Both the position numbers and the translations under genes were made by a program. This document shows positions 34,531 to 42,297 of a stretch of 64,000 nt of DNA, piece after piece. The notes beneath the pieces were generated by a model. It made no database searches, was not told the origin of the DNA, and was given only the letters and a program-made list of their open reading frames with translations. This stretch comes from Ferrithrix thermotolerans DSM 19514. GTDB lineage: Bacteria > Actinomycetota > Acidimicrobiia > Acidimicrobiales > CAIXPF01. Each line of letters begins with the position of its first letter. Position 1 is the first letter of the stretch. The stretch covers positions 1-64,000 of the forward strand of contig CAMDQT010000018.1 of the NCBI GenBank assembly GCA_945906305.1. Direction: 5' to 3'.

Positions 34531-35709
34531 TCAGTCGCTGGGGAACTTGAGCATCTGGCGGGCTATGACATGACGTTGCACCTGCTGGGTGCCCTCGCCG
34601 ATGTCGAGGATCTTCACGTCGCGGTAGAGCTTCTCTAGCATCTTGTCGTTGCGCACACCGGCCTCGCCGAGAATGTCGAGCGCTGCGGCGACCGCTTCGA
34701 GGATGACGGGGGGCGAGTACATCTTGGCGAAGCTGGCCTCCATGGCATTGGACTGGCCGCTCTTAGCCAGCCACACCGCGTTGAGGTACATCAGCCGCGC
34801 GGTGTGTAAGCCGCGGCGAATCCGGGCCAGCCGTTCCAGCGCTCGCTGACGGCGGCGGCCCTGGGCGGGGTACTCGTGACGCACAAAGTCCAAGGCCAAG
34901 TCATGCGCCGCACGGCCCATGCCAACCCCATGGGCGGTGTGCAGCGGCCGGGTCATGTTGAACGTGGCCATTGAGGCCTTGAAGCCCTTCTTGGCCTCGT
35001 AGAACGCCTCGCCACCGAGCAGGTTGTCGGCGGGGATGTGGCAATCCTCAAGTACGAAGCTGGCCGTCTCGTACCCGCGGGAACCCATCTTGTGTTCGAC
35101 CTTGATGATTTCGAAACCGGGCGTACCGCGCTCCACGACGTAGGCCCGGTGACCGCCACGGCCGAGATCCGGGTCGATAGTGGCCCAGACAACTACCCAG
35201 TCCGCCCGGGCGGAGTTGGAGCAGAACATCTTCTGCCCGTTCAGCACCCACTCGTCGCCTTGCTTGCGGGCACGAGTCTTGATGCGGGCTACATCGGAGC
35301 CCGCTTCGGGCTCTGTCATGGCCATCGCACCCCAGCGAGCCTTGGAATGGTCCTCGAAGATCGACAGGAAGCGTTGCCGCTGCTCGGGGGTGCCGGTGTT
35401 ACGCAGGGCCGGGCCACCCAACCCTGGGCCGGGCAGGGACAGGGCCACCCCCCGGTCCCAATAAGCGCATTCCTCGCCGATGAGAAAGTTTCGCACCGGC
35501 TTCCAATCGAGGGCGGTGGGGCCCTCGTCGGCGCCGATCATCCGCGATACCAGGCCGCCTTGGCGGGTGCAGATCAGGTAGAACTCGTGATCGACCGGGG
35601 GCGGGGTAGCGGTGCGGTCCGCTTCGAGGCCCATGGGCCGGATATAGGTGCGCCCCAGCGAGCGCAACTCCTCCAGCATGGCGAGGGTCTTGGCGTCGAG
35701 TTCGATCAT
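34531..35709 (-). CDS. acyl-CoA dehydrogenase family protein, subunit A of a probable pair
   Basis: 392 aa. FAD/acyl-CoA beta-domain with MTEPEAGSDVA and GQKMFCSN, C-terminal domain with EGTQQVQRHVIAR. The residue aligned with the MCAD catalytic Glu appears to be Asp (GVRNDKMLEK). It is co-transcribed with the acyl-CoA dehydrogenase-like gene at 35706 through a four-base ATGA overlap. Such adjacent unequal pairs form alpha2beta2 heteromers in steroid side-chain oxidation (ChsE-type), which is the likeliest model here but is not proven by sequence alone. Confidence 0.88.
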   Translation of the reverse strand: MIELDAKTLAMLEELRSLGRTYIRPMGLEADRTATPPPVDHEFYLICTRQGGLVSRMIGADEGPTALDWKPVRNFLIGEECAYWDRGVALSLPGPGLGGPALRNTGTPEQRQRFLSIFEDHSKARWGAMAMTEPEAGSDVARIKTRARKQGDEWVLNGQKMFCSNSARADWVVVWATIDPDLGRGGHRAYVVERGTPGFEIIKVEHKMGSRGYETASFVLEDCHIPADNLLGGEAFYEAKKGFKASMATFNMTRPLHTAHGVGMGRAAHDLALDFVRHEYPAQGRRRQRALERLARIRRGLHTARLMYLNAVWLAKSGQSNAMEASFAKMYSPPVILEAVAAALDILGEAGVRNDKMLEKLYRDVKILDIGEGTQQVQRHVIARQMLKFPSD

Positions 35710-36773
35710 CGTTGCTCCAAGCTGGCGAGAAGGGCGTCGGGCACGTCGAGCACCGCGGCGGCGACGTCGAACTCCGCCGCGTCGAGCCCGCCTGCGGCCA
35801 TGGCGAGGTGGCGGGCTTCACGGAATCGCTTCTCGGCCAGGTGGTCCACAATGAAGCCGTGCCCGCCGAGTAACTGGATGCCCACGTTGGTGGCGTGGAA
35901 CGCCGCTTCACGGACCTCGAGCCACGCCTGGGTGGCCCAGAAACCGGCATCGGGCTCGCCCCGGTCGAAGGAGGCGGCGGCGTCACGCACCACGAGGCGG
36001 GCGGCGTGGATGCGAGCCGCGACGTAGGCCAGGTCGAAGGCGTTGCCCTGGTGGTGGGCGACCGGCTTGCCGAATACCACCCGGTCCAAGGTGTACTCGA
36101 TGGTCTCTTGCAGCGCCGCTTGGGCGATGCCGACACCGATCGCCGCGCCCCACAGACGGGCCCGGCCCCGTACCTCGAGCGCGGTTCGTGCGCTGAGCTC
36201 CCAGTGGCCACGTTCGGTGGTCTGGTCGAGAGAGACGCGAACCCCACCCGACGCCTGGAAGGCCAAGGCGATGACCGGCTGGACCGATCCGGTGACCTCG
36301 AGGAGGCGGAGCGTGTCCGCCTGCATGGCCCAGACCCAGCGCAGCGCGGGCCAACCCGGTGCCCAGTCGAGCTGCGTCGAGGGGATTTCGGGGTCGATGA
36401 CGGTGAAGGCGCTCTGTGCCAAACCGTTGAGGCAACTTTGTGCCACCTCGGCCGCGAGTTGGTGGTCGGGGCAGGCGAGAAGCGCACCCGCGCTCGCTCC
36501 GGGCCGATCCGCCCCCGGCAGACCGCTCGGGTCGAACTGGGCCAGCGTTTCCAGGATCACTACTTTGGCCAACACGCCGGCGTCGACGCCTCCGAGGGAT
36601 TCAGCCAGGTCGAGTCCGCCGAGCGGGAAGCCGTCGAGCACGTCGAGCACGGCCTTGGGCCAAACGCCCGCCGCTTCTGCGATCCGCACGTTCGGCGCCA
36701 ACTGGGCGTGGCCTAGACGCTCGGCCGCAGCCCGTAGCTCCTCGAGCTCGGGTGATAGGGCAAAGTCACGCAT
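35706..36773 (-). CDS. acyl-CoA dehydrogenase-like protein, subunit B of a probable pair
   Basis: 355 aa, shorter and more divergent than its neighbour. The central beta-domain lacks the usual MTEPxxGSD motif, while the C-terminal helical domain is well kept (LLGGHGFIVD, EKRFREAR). The MCAD-type catalytic Glu position is Asp in GFIVDH. The missing FAD/acyl-binding motif and the ATGA overlap with 34531-35709 fit the non-equivalent subunit of a heteromeric dehydrogenase. It is leaderless from ATG 36773 (TAGGCT, six bases), divergent from the second thiolase-fold gene. Confidence 0.82.
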   Translation of the reverse strand: MRDFALSPELEELRAAAERLGHAQLAPNVRIAEAAGVWPKAVLDVLDGFPLGGLDLAESLGGVDAGVLAKVVILETLAQFDPSGLPGADRPGASAGALLACPDHQLAAEVAQSCLNGLAQSAFTVIDPEIPSTQLDWAPGWPALRWVWAMQADTLRLLEVTGSVQPVIALAFQASGGVRVSLDQTTERGHWELSARTALEVRGRARLWGAAIGVGIAQAALQETIEYTLDRVVFGKPVAHHQGNAFDLAYVAARIHAARLVVRDAAASFDRGEPDAGFWATQAWLEVREAAFHATNVGIQLLGGHGFIVDHLAEKRFREARHLAMAAGGLDAAEFDVAAAVLDVPDALLASLEQR

Positions 36774-36779
36774 GCTCGC

Positions 36780-36785
36780 AGCCTA
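36780..36785 (-). promoter_or_regulatory. leaderless -10 element for the acyl-CoA dehydrogenase pair
   Basis: TAGGCT, six bases, then ATG 36773. Confidence 0.55.
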
Positions 36786-36832
36786 CCTGTTGGTCCCGGG
36801 GCGGGTCCTGGGTGCGGGCCGGAGGCTTGGGT

Positions 36833-36838
36833 TAGCGT
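36833..36838 (+). promoter_or_regulatory. leaderless -10 element for the thiolase-fold/DUF35 operon
   Basis: TAGCGT, seven bases, then ATG 36846. Confidence 0.6.
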
Positions 36839-36845
36839 CGCGGCC

Positions 36846-38042
36846 ATGGGACTTCGAGGAGACGCGGCCATCGTCGGCATGTTCGAGTACCGGCCAGAGC
36901 GTAAGTACGGCGGTGAGCGAGTTTTCATGTTGGAGCAATGGGCCGACCTTGCCGCCGGCGCGCTCGCCGACGCTGGCCTGCGGTCCTGCGATGTCAACGG
37001 GCTGGTCTGTGCCAACATCCGAGAGTCGGAACAGTTCGTGCCCTCGACGGTGGCGGAGTATCTCGGCTGGCGGGTGAACTTCGCGGAACGGGTCGACCTC
37101 GGCGGTGCCACACCAATCGGCATGGTCTGGCGAGCCGCCGCAGCCATCGAGCTGGGATTGTGCGACGTGGTCGTCTGCGCCGCACCCTCTCGGCCCACCC
37201 CCAGCCTGCCGCCCAACCAGCCGCGTGCTTGGTCACCTTTCGGGGCGTCGTCGAACATCATGGGTTCGCCTCAAGCCGAGTTCGACATCCCGTACGGCAA
37301 CATTGCGCAGAACTGCGGTTACGCCATGATCGCGAACCGCTACGGCGCCGAGTTCGGCTACGACCCCCGCGCCACGGCCAAGATCGCGGCGGACCAGCGT
37401 ACGAATGCCTGTGCGAACCCTGACGCCGTATTCTTCGGCCAGCCCATCACCATTGAGGACGTGCTGGCGTCAAAGATGGTGGCCGATCCGCTGCACGTGC
37501 TGGAGATCGTGATGCCTTGTGCCGGTGGGGCCGCGGTGGTGGTGGCCTCCAAGGAAGTGGCCCGTCGTTGCCGCAAGCGGCCGGTGTACGTCACCGGCTT
37601 CGGGGAGCACCTGATGCACAAGAGCCCGACCTACTCCCCGGACCTGTTGCACACGCCCATCGGCCCCGCCGCCGAACAGGCCTTCGGGATGGCGGCCATC
37701 AAGCGGTCCGATGTGGACGCGGTGCAGCTTTACGACTGCTACACGATCACGGTGTTGATGAGCATCGAGGACTCGGGCTTCTGCGCCAAGGGCGAGGGCA
37801 TGTCTTTTGTCGCCGCACACGATCTCACCTACCGCGGCGACTTCCCGGTGAACACCCACGGCGGGCAACTCGGCTTCGGGCAACCCGGTCTGGCCGGGGG
37901 TTTCACCCAGGTCACCGAGGCCGTGCGTCAGGTTCGGGGGGAAGCCGGAGGCCATCAAGTACCAGGCTGCGAAGTGGTTTACTGCTCGGGCACGGGCGGC
38001 ATCATGTCCGAACAAACCGCACTGATCGTGCAAGGAGGCTGA
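36846..38042 (+). CDS. thiolase-fold protein of the SCP2/Ltp2 type, lacking the nucleophilic Cys
   Basis: 398 aa. SCP2-thiolase-like fold; the nucleophile loop reads DLGGATPIG (residues 84-92) with no Cys. The C-terminal half keeps the Ltp2-like LYDCYTITVL segment (Tyr296, Tyr299), EDSGFC, and the NTHGGQLG motif. With the DUF35 gene six bases downstream, this resembles the retro-aldolase that removes a side-chain acyl unit from a beta-hydroxyacyl-CoA in steroid catabolism. Divergent from an acyl-CoA dehydrogenase pair and followed by an SDR, which together would supply such a substrate. Confidence 0.87.
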   Translation: MGLRGDAAIVGMFEYRPERKYGGERVFMLEQWADLAAGALADAGLRSCDVNGLVCANIRESEQFVPSTVAEYLGWRVNFAERVDLGGATPIGMVWRAAAAIELGLCDVVVCAAPSRPTPSLPPNQPRAWSPFGASSNIMGSPQAEFDIPYGNIAQNCGYAMIANRYGAEFGYDPRATAKIAADQRTNACANPDAVFFGQPITIEDVLASKMVADPLHVLEIVMPCAGGAAVVVASKEVARRCRKRPVYVTGFGEHLMHKSPTYSPDLLHTPIGPAAEQAFGMAAIKRSDVDAVQLYDCYTITVLMSIEDSGFCAKGEGMSFVAAHDLTYRGDFPVNTHGGQLGFGQPGLAGGFTQVTEAVRQVRGEAGGHQVPGCEVVYCSGTGGIMSEQTALIVQGG

Positions 38043-38047
38043 GGACC

Positions 38048-38470
38048 ATGCCCGCAATCGAAGGTCGGCCGCGTCCCGCTCCCATCGCCACGAGCAAGCC
38101 ATTCTGGGACGCCCTCAAAGAGGAGAAGGTGCGCTTGCAGCGCTGTGGGGACTGCGAGGCCTGGGTGTACTACCCGCGTCGGCGCTGCCCGTCTTGTCTG
38201 TCCGCGGCGTTGGAATGGCGCCAGGTGAGTGGTCGAGGGCGGATCTATTCGTGGACGATCGGCCGTCAGGCCACCCACCCCGCCTTCGGGGCGGACGTGC
38301 CGCAACTGCTCGCCATGGTCGAACTCGACGAAGGGGTGCGCCTCACCACCACGATTGTGAACGCGGAGCCCACTGACCTCGTGGTCGGTCGCTTGGTGGA
38401 GCCGGTGTTCGAGCACGGCGAGGACGGCATGACCCTGTTGCAGTTCCAGCCCGTGGCTGGGTCGGGCTGA
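38048..38470 (+). CDS. DUF35 (zinc ribbon plus OB-fold) protein
   Basis: 140 aa. N-terminal docking helix (KPFWDALKEEK), zinc ribbon Cys33, Cys36, Cys47 and Cys50, then an OB-fold. The layout matches the DUF35 protein at 16032-16469, and both stand next to a Cys-less thiolase-fold gene. It probably forms the acyl-CoA-binding side of a complex with 36846-38042. The ATG at 38048 follows an AAGGAGG ribosome site inside the end of the previous gene. Confidence 0.88.
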   Translation: MPAIEGRPRPAPIATSKPFWDALKEEKVRLQRCGDCEAWVYYPRRRCPSCLSAALEWRQVSGRGRIYSWTIGRQATHPAFGADVPQLLAMVELDEGVRLTTTIVNAEPTDLVVGRLVEPVFEHGEDGMTLLQFQPVAGSG

Positions 38471-38490
38471 CCCTCGCGGCCACGGTCCGC

Positions 38491-38496
38491 TAGAAC
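38491..38496 (+). promoter_or_regulatory. weak leaderless -10-like element for the SDR gene
   Basis: TAGAAC, six bases, then ATG 38503. The last base departs from TANNNT. Confidence 0.35.
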
Positions 38497-38502
38497 GGCG
38501 CC

Positions 38503-39288
38503 ATGCACGCTGATCTGATGTCGATGTTCGATCTGAGTGGCCGGGTGGCGCTGGTCACCGGAAGCTCCCGTGGTCTCGGCCGAGCCGTTGCCCGAGGCTT
38601 CGCCCAAGCCGGCGCGGCGGTCGTCATTTGCAGTCGCAATCTGGATTCCTGTGAGGCGACGGTGGCGGAGATCCACGCCGAGGGTGGACAGGCGTTTGCG
38701 GTGGCGGTGAACATGAGCGAGCCCGATGCCCCGACCATGCTGGTGCAGGCCACGGTGGCCCGCTTCGGTCGGCTCGACATTTTGGTGAACAATGCGGCCA
38801 CGGTGCTCGACCGGCCGCTGCACCGAGTGCAGGCCGATACCTTCCACGGTGCGTTTGGTACGAACCTGTTGGCCCCGTTCCTCTTGGTTCAGGCGGCTCG
38901 ACCCCACCTTGGCGCGAGCGGGCATGGGGCCGTCATCAACATCTTGTCCATCGCCATGGCGGCAGGCAGCCCCGACCGCTACTACTACCCGCCGATCAAG
39001 GCCGCGCTGGCACAGGCCACTCGCACGCTGGCCCTCGATCTCGGCCCGGAGGGAATCAGGGTCAACGCCATCTCACCAGGTACCTTTCGCACCGACATGG
39101 TGACCAAGGCCTATGACGAGGAGACCCTGGTGAGACGGGCCGCGGCAAACCCGCTGGGCAAGATCGGTGATCCGGCTGAGTTGGTGGGACCGGCGTTGTT
39201 GCTGGCCTCCGATGCGGGAGCGATGATCACCGGCGCGGTGCTCACCGTGGATGCCGGGGCGACGGTGGCACCCTCGGGCCGGGGATGA
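38503..39288 (+). CDS. SDR-family oxidoreductase
   Basis: 261 aa. TGSSRGLG near residues 19-26, NNAAT, catalytic Ser in NILSIA and a Tyr-Lys pair in YPPIK near 165. The Arg in CSRN after beta-2 suggests NADP preference. It is likely to act on a 3-hydroxyacyl-CoA or alcohol in the same pathway as the acyl-CoA dehydrogenase pair and the Cys-less thiolase. ATGs six and eight codons downstream are alternative starts; the first is used because of the -10-like TAGAAC six bases before it. Confidence 0.88.
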   Translation: MHADLMSMFDLSGRVALVTGSSRGLGRAVARGFAQAGAAVVICSRNLDSCEATVAEIHAEGGQAFAVAVNMSEPDAPTMLVQATVARFGRLDILVNNAATVLDRPLHRVQADTFHGAFGTNLLAPFLLVQAARPHLGASGHGAVINILSIAMAAGSPDRYYYPPIKAALAQATRTLALDLGPEGIRVNAISPGTFRTDMVTKAYDEETLVRRAAANPLGKIGDPAELVGPALLLASDAGAMITGAVLTVDAGATVAPSGRG

Positions 39289-39307
39289 GCCCTGCGGACG
39301 GGGCCGG

Positions 39308-40714
39308 TCAGGCGTGCAGCGGGGCCTTGGCCAAATGCCAGTCCGTACGCTGTTGGTAGGCGTGGCCCACAGCTAAGGCGGTGGCGTCTTCGAAGGGCCG
39401 GGCGATGATCTGCAAGCTGAGCGGCAGCCCGTCGGGGTCTAGCCCCATCGGCAGCGCCAGAGCCGGAAACCCGGTGCCATTCCAGACCGGGCAGTGCATG
39501 GCCCGAGCCGAAATAGCCTCGCGCGATGCACCGTGGTAGTGGGTTGCCCCATAGCCCATGGTGGGGCTGACCAAAACCGAGAGCTGCTCGCGTTGCATCA
39601 TGGCGTGGATCTGCTCGCGTCCCGCCTGGCGCACCCGCTCGCACTGCACGAGGTCTCCGCCGGAGATGAGCGCGCCGAGGGCCAGCGTCAGCCGGGTGGG
39701 ACGGCCGTAATCGTGCCAGCGCGATGCCAGCCAGTTGCGGTGATAGGCGAACCCTTCAGCCTGCAGGCCCAAGAACGTGGCGACCTGCAACTCATCGTAG
39801 AGCGGAGCCTCGACCTCGACGGTTTGCGCGCCTGCGCCGCGCAGCACCTCGAGCGCATCGAGCATCGCCTGCCAGGTCCACGACGCGGTGTGCGAGCGGA
39901 TTGATTCGTTGACCAAGATCCCGATCCGTATGCCGGCCAGGGATCCGTCGTTGGCCTCGAGCGCCGCAATGTAGTCAATCGGTGCGGAGGGGACCGAAGT
40001 CCGGTCGGTCGGGTCGGCACCGGCCATGACGTTCAACATGGCTGCGCAGTCCCACGCCGAACGGCACATCGGGCCGAGGTGGTCGTAGGTGTAACCAAGC
40101 GGGAAACAGCCGCTCTTGGGAACGAGGCCATGGGTTGGCTTGTGCCCGGTGATGCCGCAGTATGCGGCGGGAACGCGGATGCTGCCGCCGGTGTCAGTCC
40201 CGAGCGCACCGAGCATCAGCCCCGAGGCCACGCCATTGCCCGAGCCCGATGACGAGCCTCCGGTCCAGCGCTCGGGGTTCCAGGGGTTGCGCGGCAGGGG
40301 GAAGGGCTTGCTGGCATCGGGTCGCCCGACGGCGAATTCCATGGTCGTCAGCTTGCCCACGATCACGGCACCGGCCTGACGCAACCGGCCGAGCACCGGA
40401 CCGTCGCCCTGGTCACCCCAAGAGGAATCCATGACCAGCGATTGGCAGGTGGTGGGTCCCTCATCGGTGGAGAGAATGTCTTTCACCCCAATGGGGATAC
40501 CGTGCAACGGTCCGCGGTCGTGGCCGGCGGCGAGTTCCGCATCGGCTCGACGGGCCGCCACGAGCGCCTGCTCATCGAAGCGGGCCAGGTACACCCCGAG
40601 GGTGGGGTCGAGGGTGTCAGCAGCGGCAAACATGGAGGACACCAGCGCCTCGCTGGTTGTCTCACCGTCGCGCAATGCGGTTGCGGCAGTAGCGATGGTC
40701 CACGGCAGGTTCAT
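39308..40714 (-). CDS. amidase-signature hydrolase
   Basis: 468 aa. Lys in GVKDIL near residue 78, cis-Ser in GGSSSGSGNGVASG near 155 and the nucleophilic Ser in GTDTGGSIRVPAA near 178 make the Ser-Ser-Lys triad. The family hydrolyses amides, carbamates or ureas, and includes GatA, AtzF-like and aryl-amidases. The ATG overlaps the stop of a small AtzG/GatC-like gene (ATGA), so this is probably a two-component amidase. It ends 19 bases from the convergent SDR. Confidence 0.91.
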   Translation of the reverse strand: MNLPWTIATAATALRDGETTSEALVSSMFAAADTLDPTLGVYLARFDEQALVAARRADAELAAGHDRGPLHGIPIGVKDILSTDEGPTTCQSLVMDSSWGDQGDGPVLGRLRQAGAVIVGKLTTMEFAVGRPDASKPFPLPRNPWNPERWTGGSSSGSGNGVASGLMLGALGTDTGGSIRVPAAYCGITGHKPTHGLVPKSGCFPLGYTYDHLGPMCRSAWDCAAMLNVMAGADPTDRTSVPSAPIDYIAALEANDGSLAGIRIGILVNESIRSHTASWTWQAMLDALEVLRGAGAQTVEVEAPLYDELQVATFLGLQAEGFAYHRNWLASRWHDYGRPTRLTLALGALISGGDLVQCERVRQAGREQIHAMMQREQLSVLVSPTMGYGATHYHGASREAISARAMHCPVWNGTGFPALALPMGLDPDGLPLSLQIIARPFEDATALAVGHAYQQRTDWHLAKAPLHA

Positions 40715-40911
40715 GAGCGGATATCCCCGGATCGAAAGACGTTGGAGGGGTCCACGTTGCCGACGTCGGCCGCATGGATCATGGCCAGTTGGCGCCGGAT
40801 CGGTCCGTACAGTTCGGCGAGGCGCTCAACTTCTTCGGGCGGCGGCTGCAAGCCTGAGGCGTCCAACAGGGCTTGCACAATGGTGAGGTTCTCAGCAGTG
40901 ACGGATGGCAC
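40711..40911 (-). CDS. small AtzG/GatC-like amidase partner
   Basis: 66 aa. An N-terminal helix pair (LTIVQALLDAS and VERLAELYGPIR) and an extended C-terminal tail ending in DPSNVF resemble GatC/AtzG proteins, which wrap around amidase-signature enzymes and stabilise them. The frame opens at GTG 40998, but GTG 40911 has TACGGT seven bases upstream, the window's leaderless pattern, and gives the compact length normal for AtzG. The stop overlaps the amidase ATG. Family assignment is moderate because the protein is so short. Confidence 0.68.
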   Translation of the reverse strand: MPSVTAENLTIVQALLDASGLQPPPEEVERLAELYGPIRRQLAMIHAADVGNVDPSNVFRSGDIRS

Positions 40912-40918
40912 GTCAACC

Positions 40919-40924
40919 ACCGTA
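40919..40924 (-). promoter_or_regulatory. leaderless -10 element for the AtzG-like/amidase operon
   Basis: TACGGT, seven bases, then GTG 40911; this decides the start of the small gene. Confidence 0.55.
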
Positions 40925-41008
40925 TCGGTTGGCAGGATCGTGCCGCCGAAAAGCAGCCGCGGCGGGCCGACGAGCAGCGCGAGCCGCCGGTGAGCCACGA
41001 TATCTACG

Positions 41009-42247
41009 ATGACCGACCACCTCGAAGCCCATCTTCATGCCGCGCCGATGGCCGCGGGTCCGACCGGACCGTTGGTGGGGCTGCGCATCCTCGACCTCAC
41101 CCACGCCCTTGCGGGACCATTCGGCACGATGTATCTCGCCGACCTAGGTGCCGACGTGATCAAGATTGAACCGCCAACCGGCGAGTTGGTTCGGTTCAAC
41201 GGCCCGTTCGTGCGTGGTGACGAAGCGCGGCTCTACGGGTCGCGTTACGGCGCCCGGAACCGAAACAAGCGCTCGATCGTGCTCGACCTGACCGAAGCCG
41301 CTGATCGCGAGACCTTCTTCGAACTCGTCGAGACGGCGGACGGGTTGTTGGAGAACCAACGTGCCGGTGTGCTCGATCGGTTGGGTGTCAGCTACGAGGC
41401 GTGCCACGCCCGCAACCCGCGTTTCGTCTATGCGGCGGTACGTGGCTTCGGTGACCCGCGCACGGGTCAAAGCCCCTACGCCCCTTGGCCGGCCTTCGAC
41501 CCCATTGCTCAGGCCATGGGCGGCGTGGTCGCTTCCACCGGCACCGACACCGACAACGTGATGCGCTGCGGTCCCGCAATTGGCGACACGGTACCGGGGC
41601 TCATGGCGGCATTGGGCCTAGTGTCCGCCATCCATCACGCCCAGCGGACCGGGGTGGGTCAGTTCCTCGACGTGGCCATGGTCGATGCCATGATGTCCAT
41701 ATCGAGCGAGAGCCTCACGCAGTGGAGCTACACCGGTCGGGCACAGGCGCCATCGGGCAACACCGTGGACGGTTTGAGCCCCTTTGACATCTATCGCACT
41801 GCTGATGGCCATTGCGCCATCGCCGCTCCGAGCCCGGCGATGTGGGAGCGCCTGTGCATCCTCATCGGTCGACCCGATCTGCTCGAGGACGAGCGCACCG
41901 CGGACATCCGGGTCCGAATCAAGCATCGCGATGTCGTCGATGGGGCCATCGGGGGCTGGGCTGCGGCCCATAGCACGGCGGAGGTGTTGAACGTCCTTGG
42001 GGGCGAGGTCCCAGTGGGGCCGGTTTACGAGCCGGCCGATTGGTTGAACGACCCGCATGTCGCGGCCCGCGAAATGGTGGTCCGGGTGGATCATGCCCAT
42101 CACCGGCCTACGGTGCAGGTCAACTGCCCGATTCGATTTACCGAGACACCGGCCGGTATCTACCGCTCGCCCGCGACCCTCAACCAGCACGGCGAGGAGT
42201 TGCGCGACGAGTTGCGCACGCGCGTCGCCGAGTCCGACCCCGCTTGA
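41009..42247 (+). CDS. CaiB/BaiF (class III) CoA-transferase
   Basis: 412 aa single-domain class III CoA-transferase. ALAGPFGTMYLADLGAD opens the CoA-binding fold, and the catalytic acid is the classical Asp226 in DVAMVD, matching formyl-CoA transferase. Only this protein and 44923-46200 keep that Asp among the ten CaiB domains in the window. It would transfer CoA between short or branched carboxylates. The ATG at 41009 has neither a clear ribosome site nor the leaderless pattern, so Met14 at 41048 is a possible alternative start. Confidence 0.9.
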   Translation: MTDHLEAHLHAAPMAAGPTGPLVGLRILDLTHALAGPFGTMYLADLGADVIKIEPPTGELVRFNGPFVRGDEARLYGSRYGARNRNKRSIVLDLTEAADRETFFELVETADGLLENQRAGVLDRLGVSYEACHARNPRFVYAAVRGFGDPRTGQSPYAPWPAFDPIAQAMGGVVASTGTDTDNVMRCGPAIGDTVPGLMAALGLVSAIHHAQRTGVGQFLDVAMVDAMMSISSESLTQWSYTGRAQAPSGNTVDGLSPFDIYRTADGHCAIAAPSPAMWERLCILIGRPDLLEDERTADIRVRIKHRDVVDGAIGGWAAAHSTAEVLNVLGGEVPVGPVYEPADWLNDPHVAAREMVVRVDHAHHRPTVQVNCPIRFTETPAGIYRSPATLNQHGEELRDELRTRVAESDPA

Positions 42248-42297
42248 TGGGCTGTGGCCCGTGCTCGCGGCCCGGTAGTTCGGCTCAGCCGCGCTTT

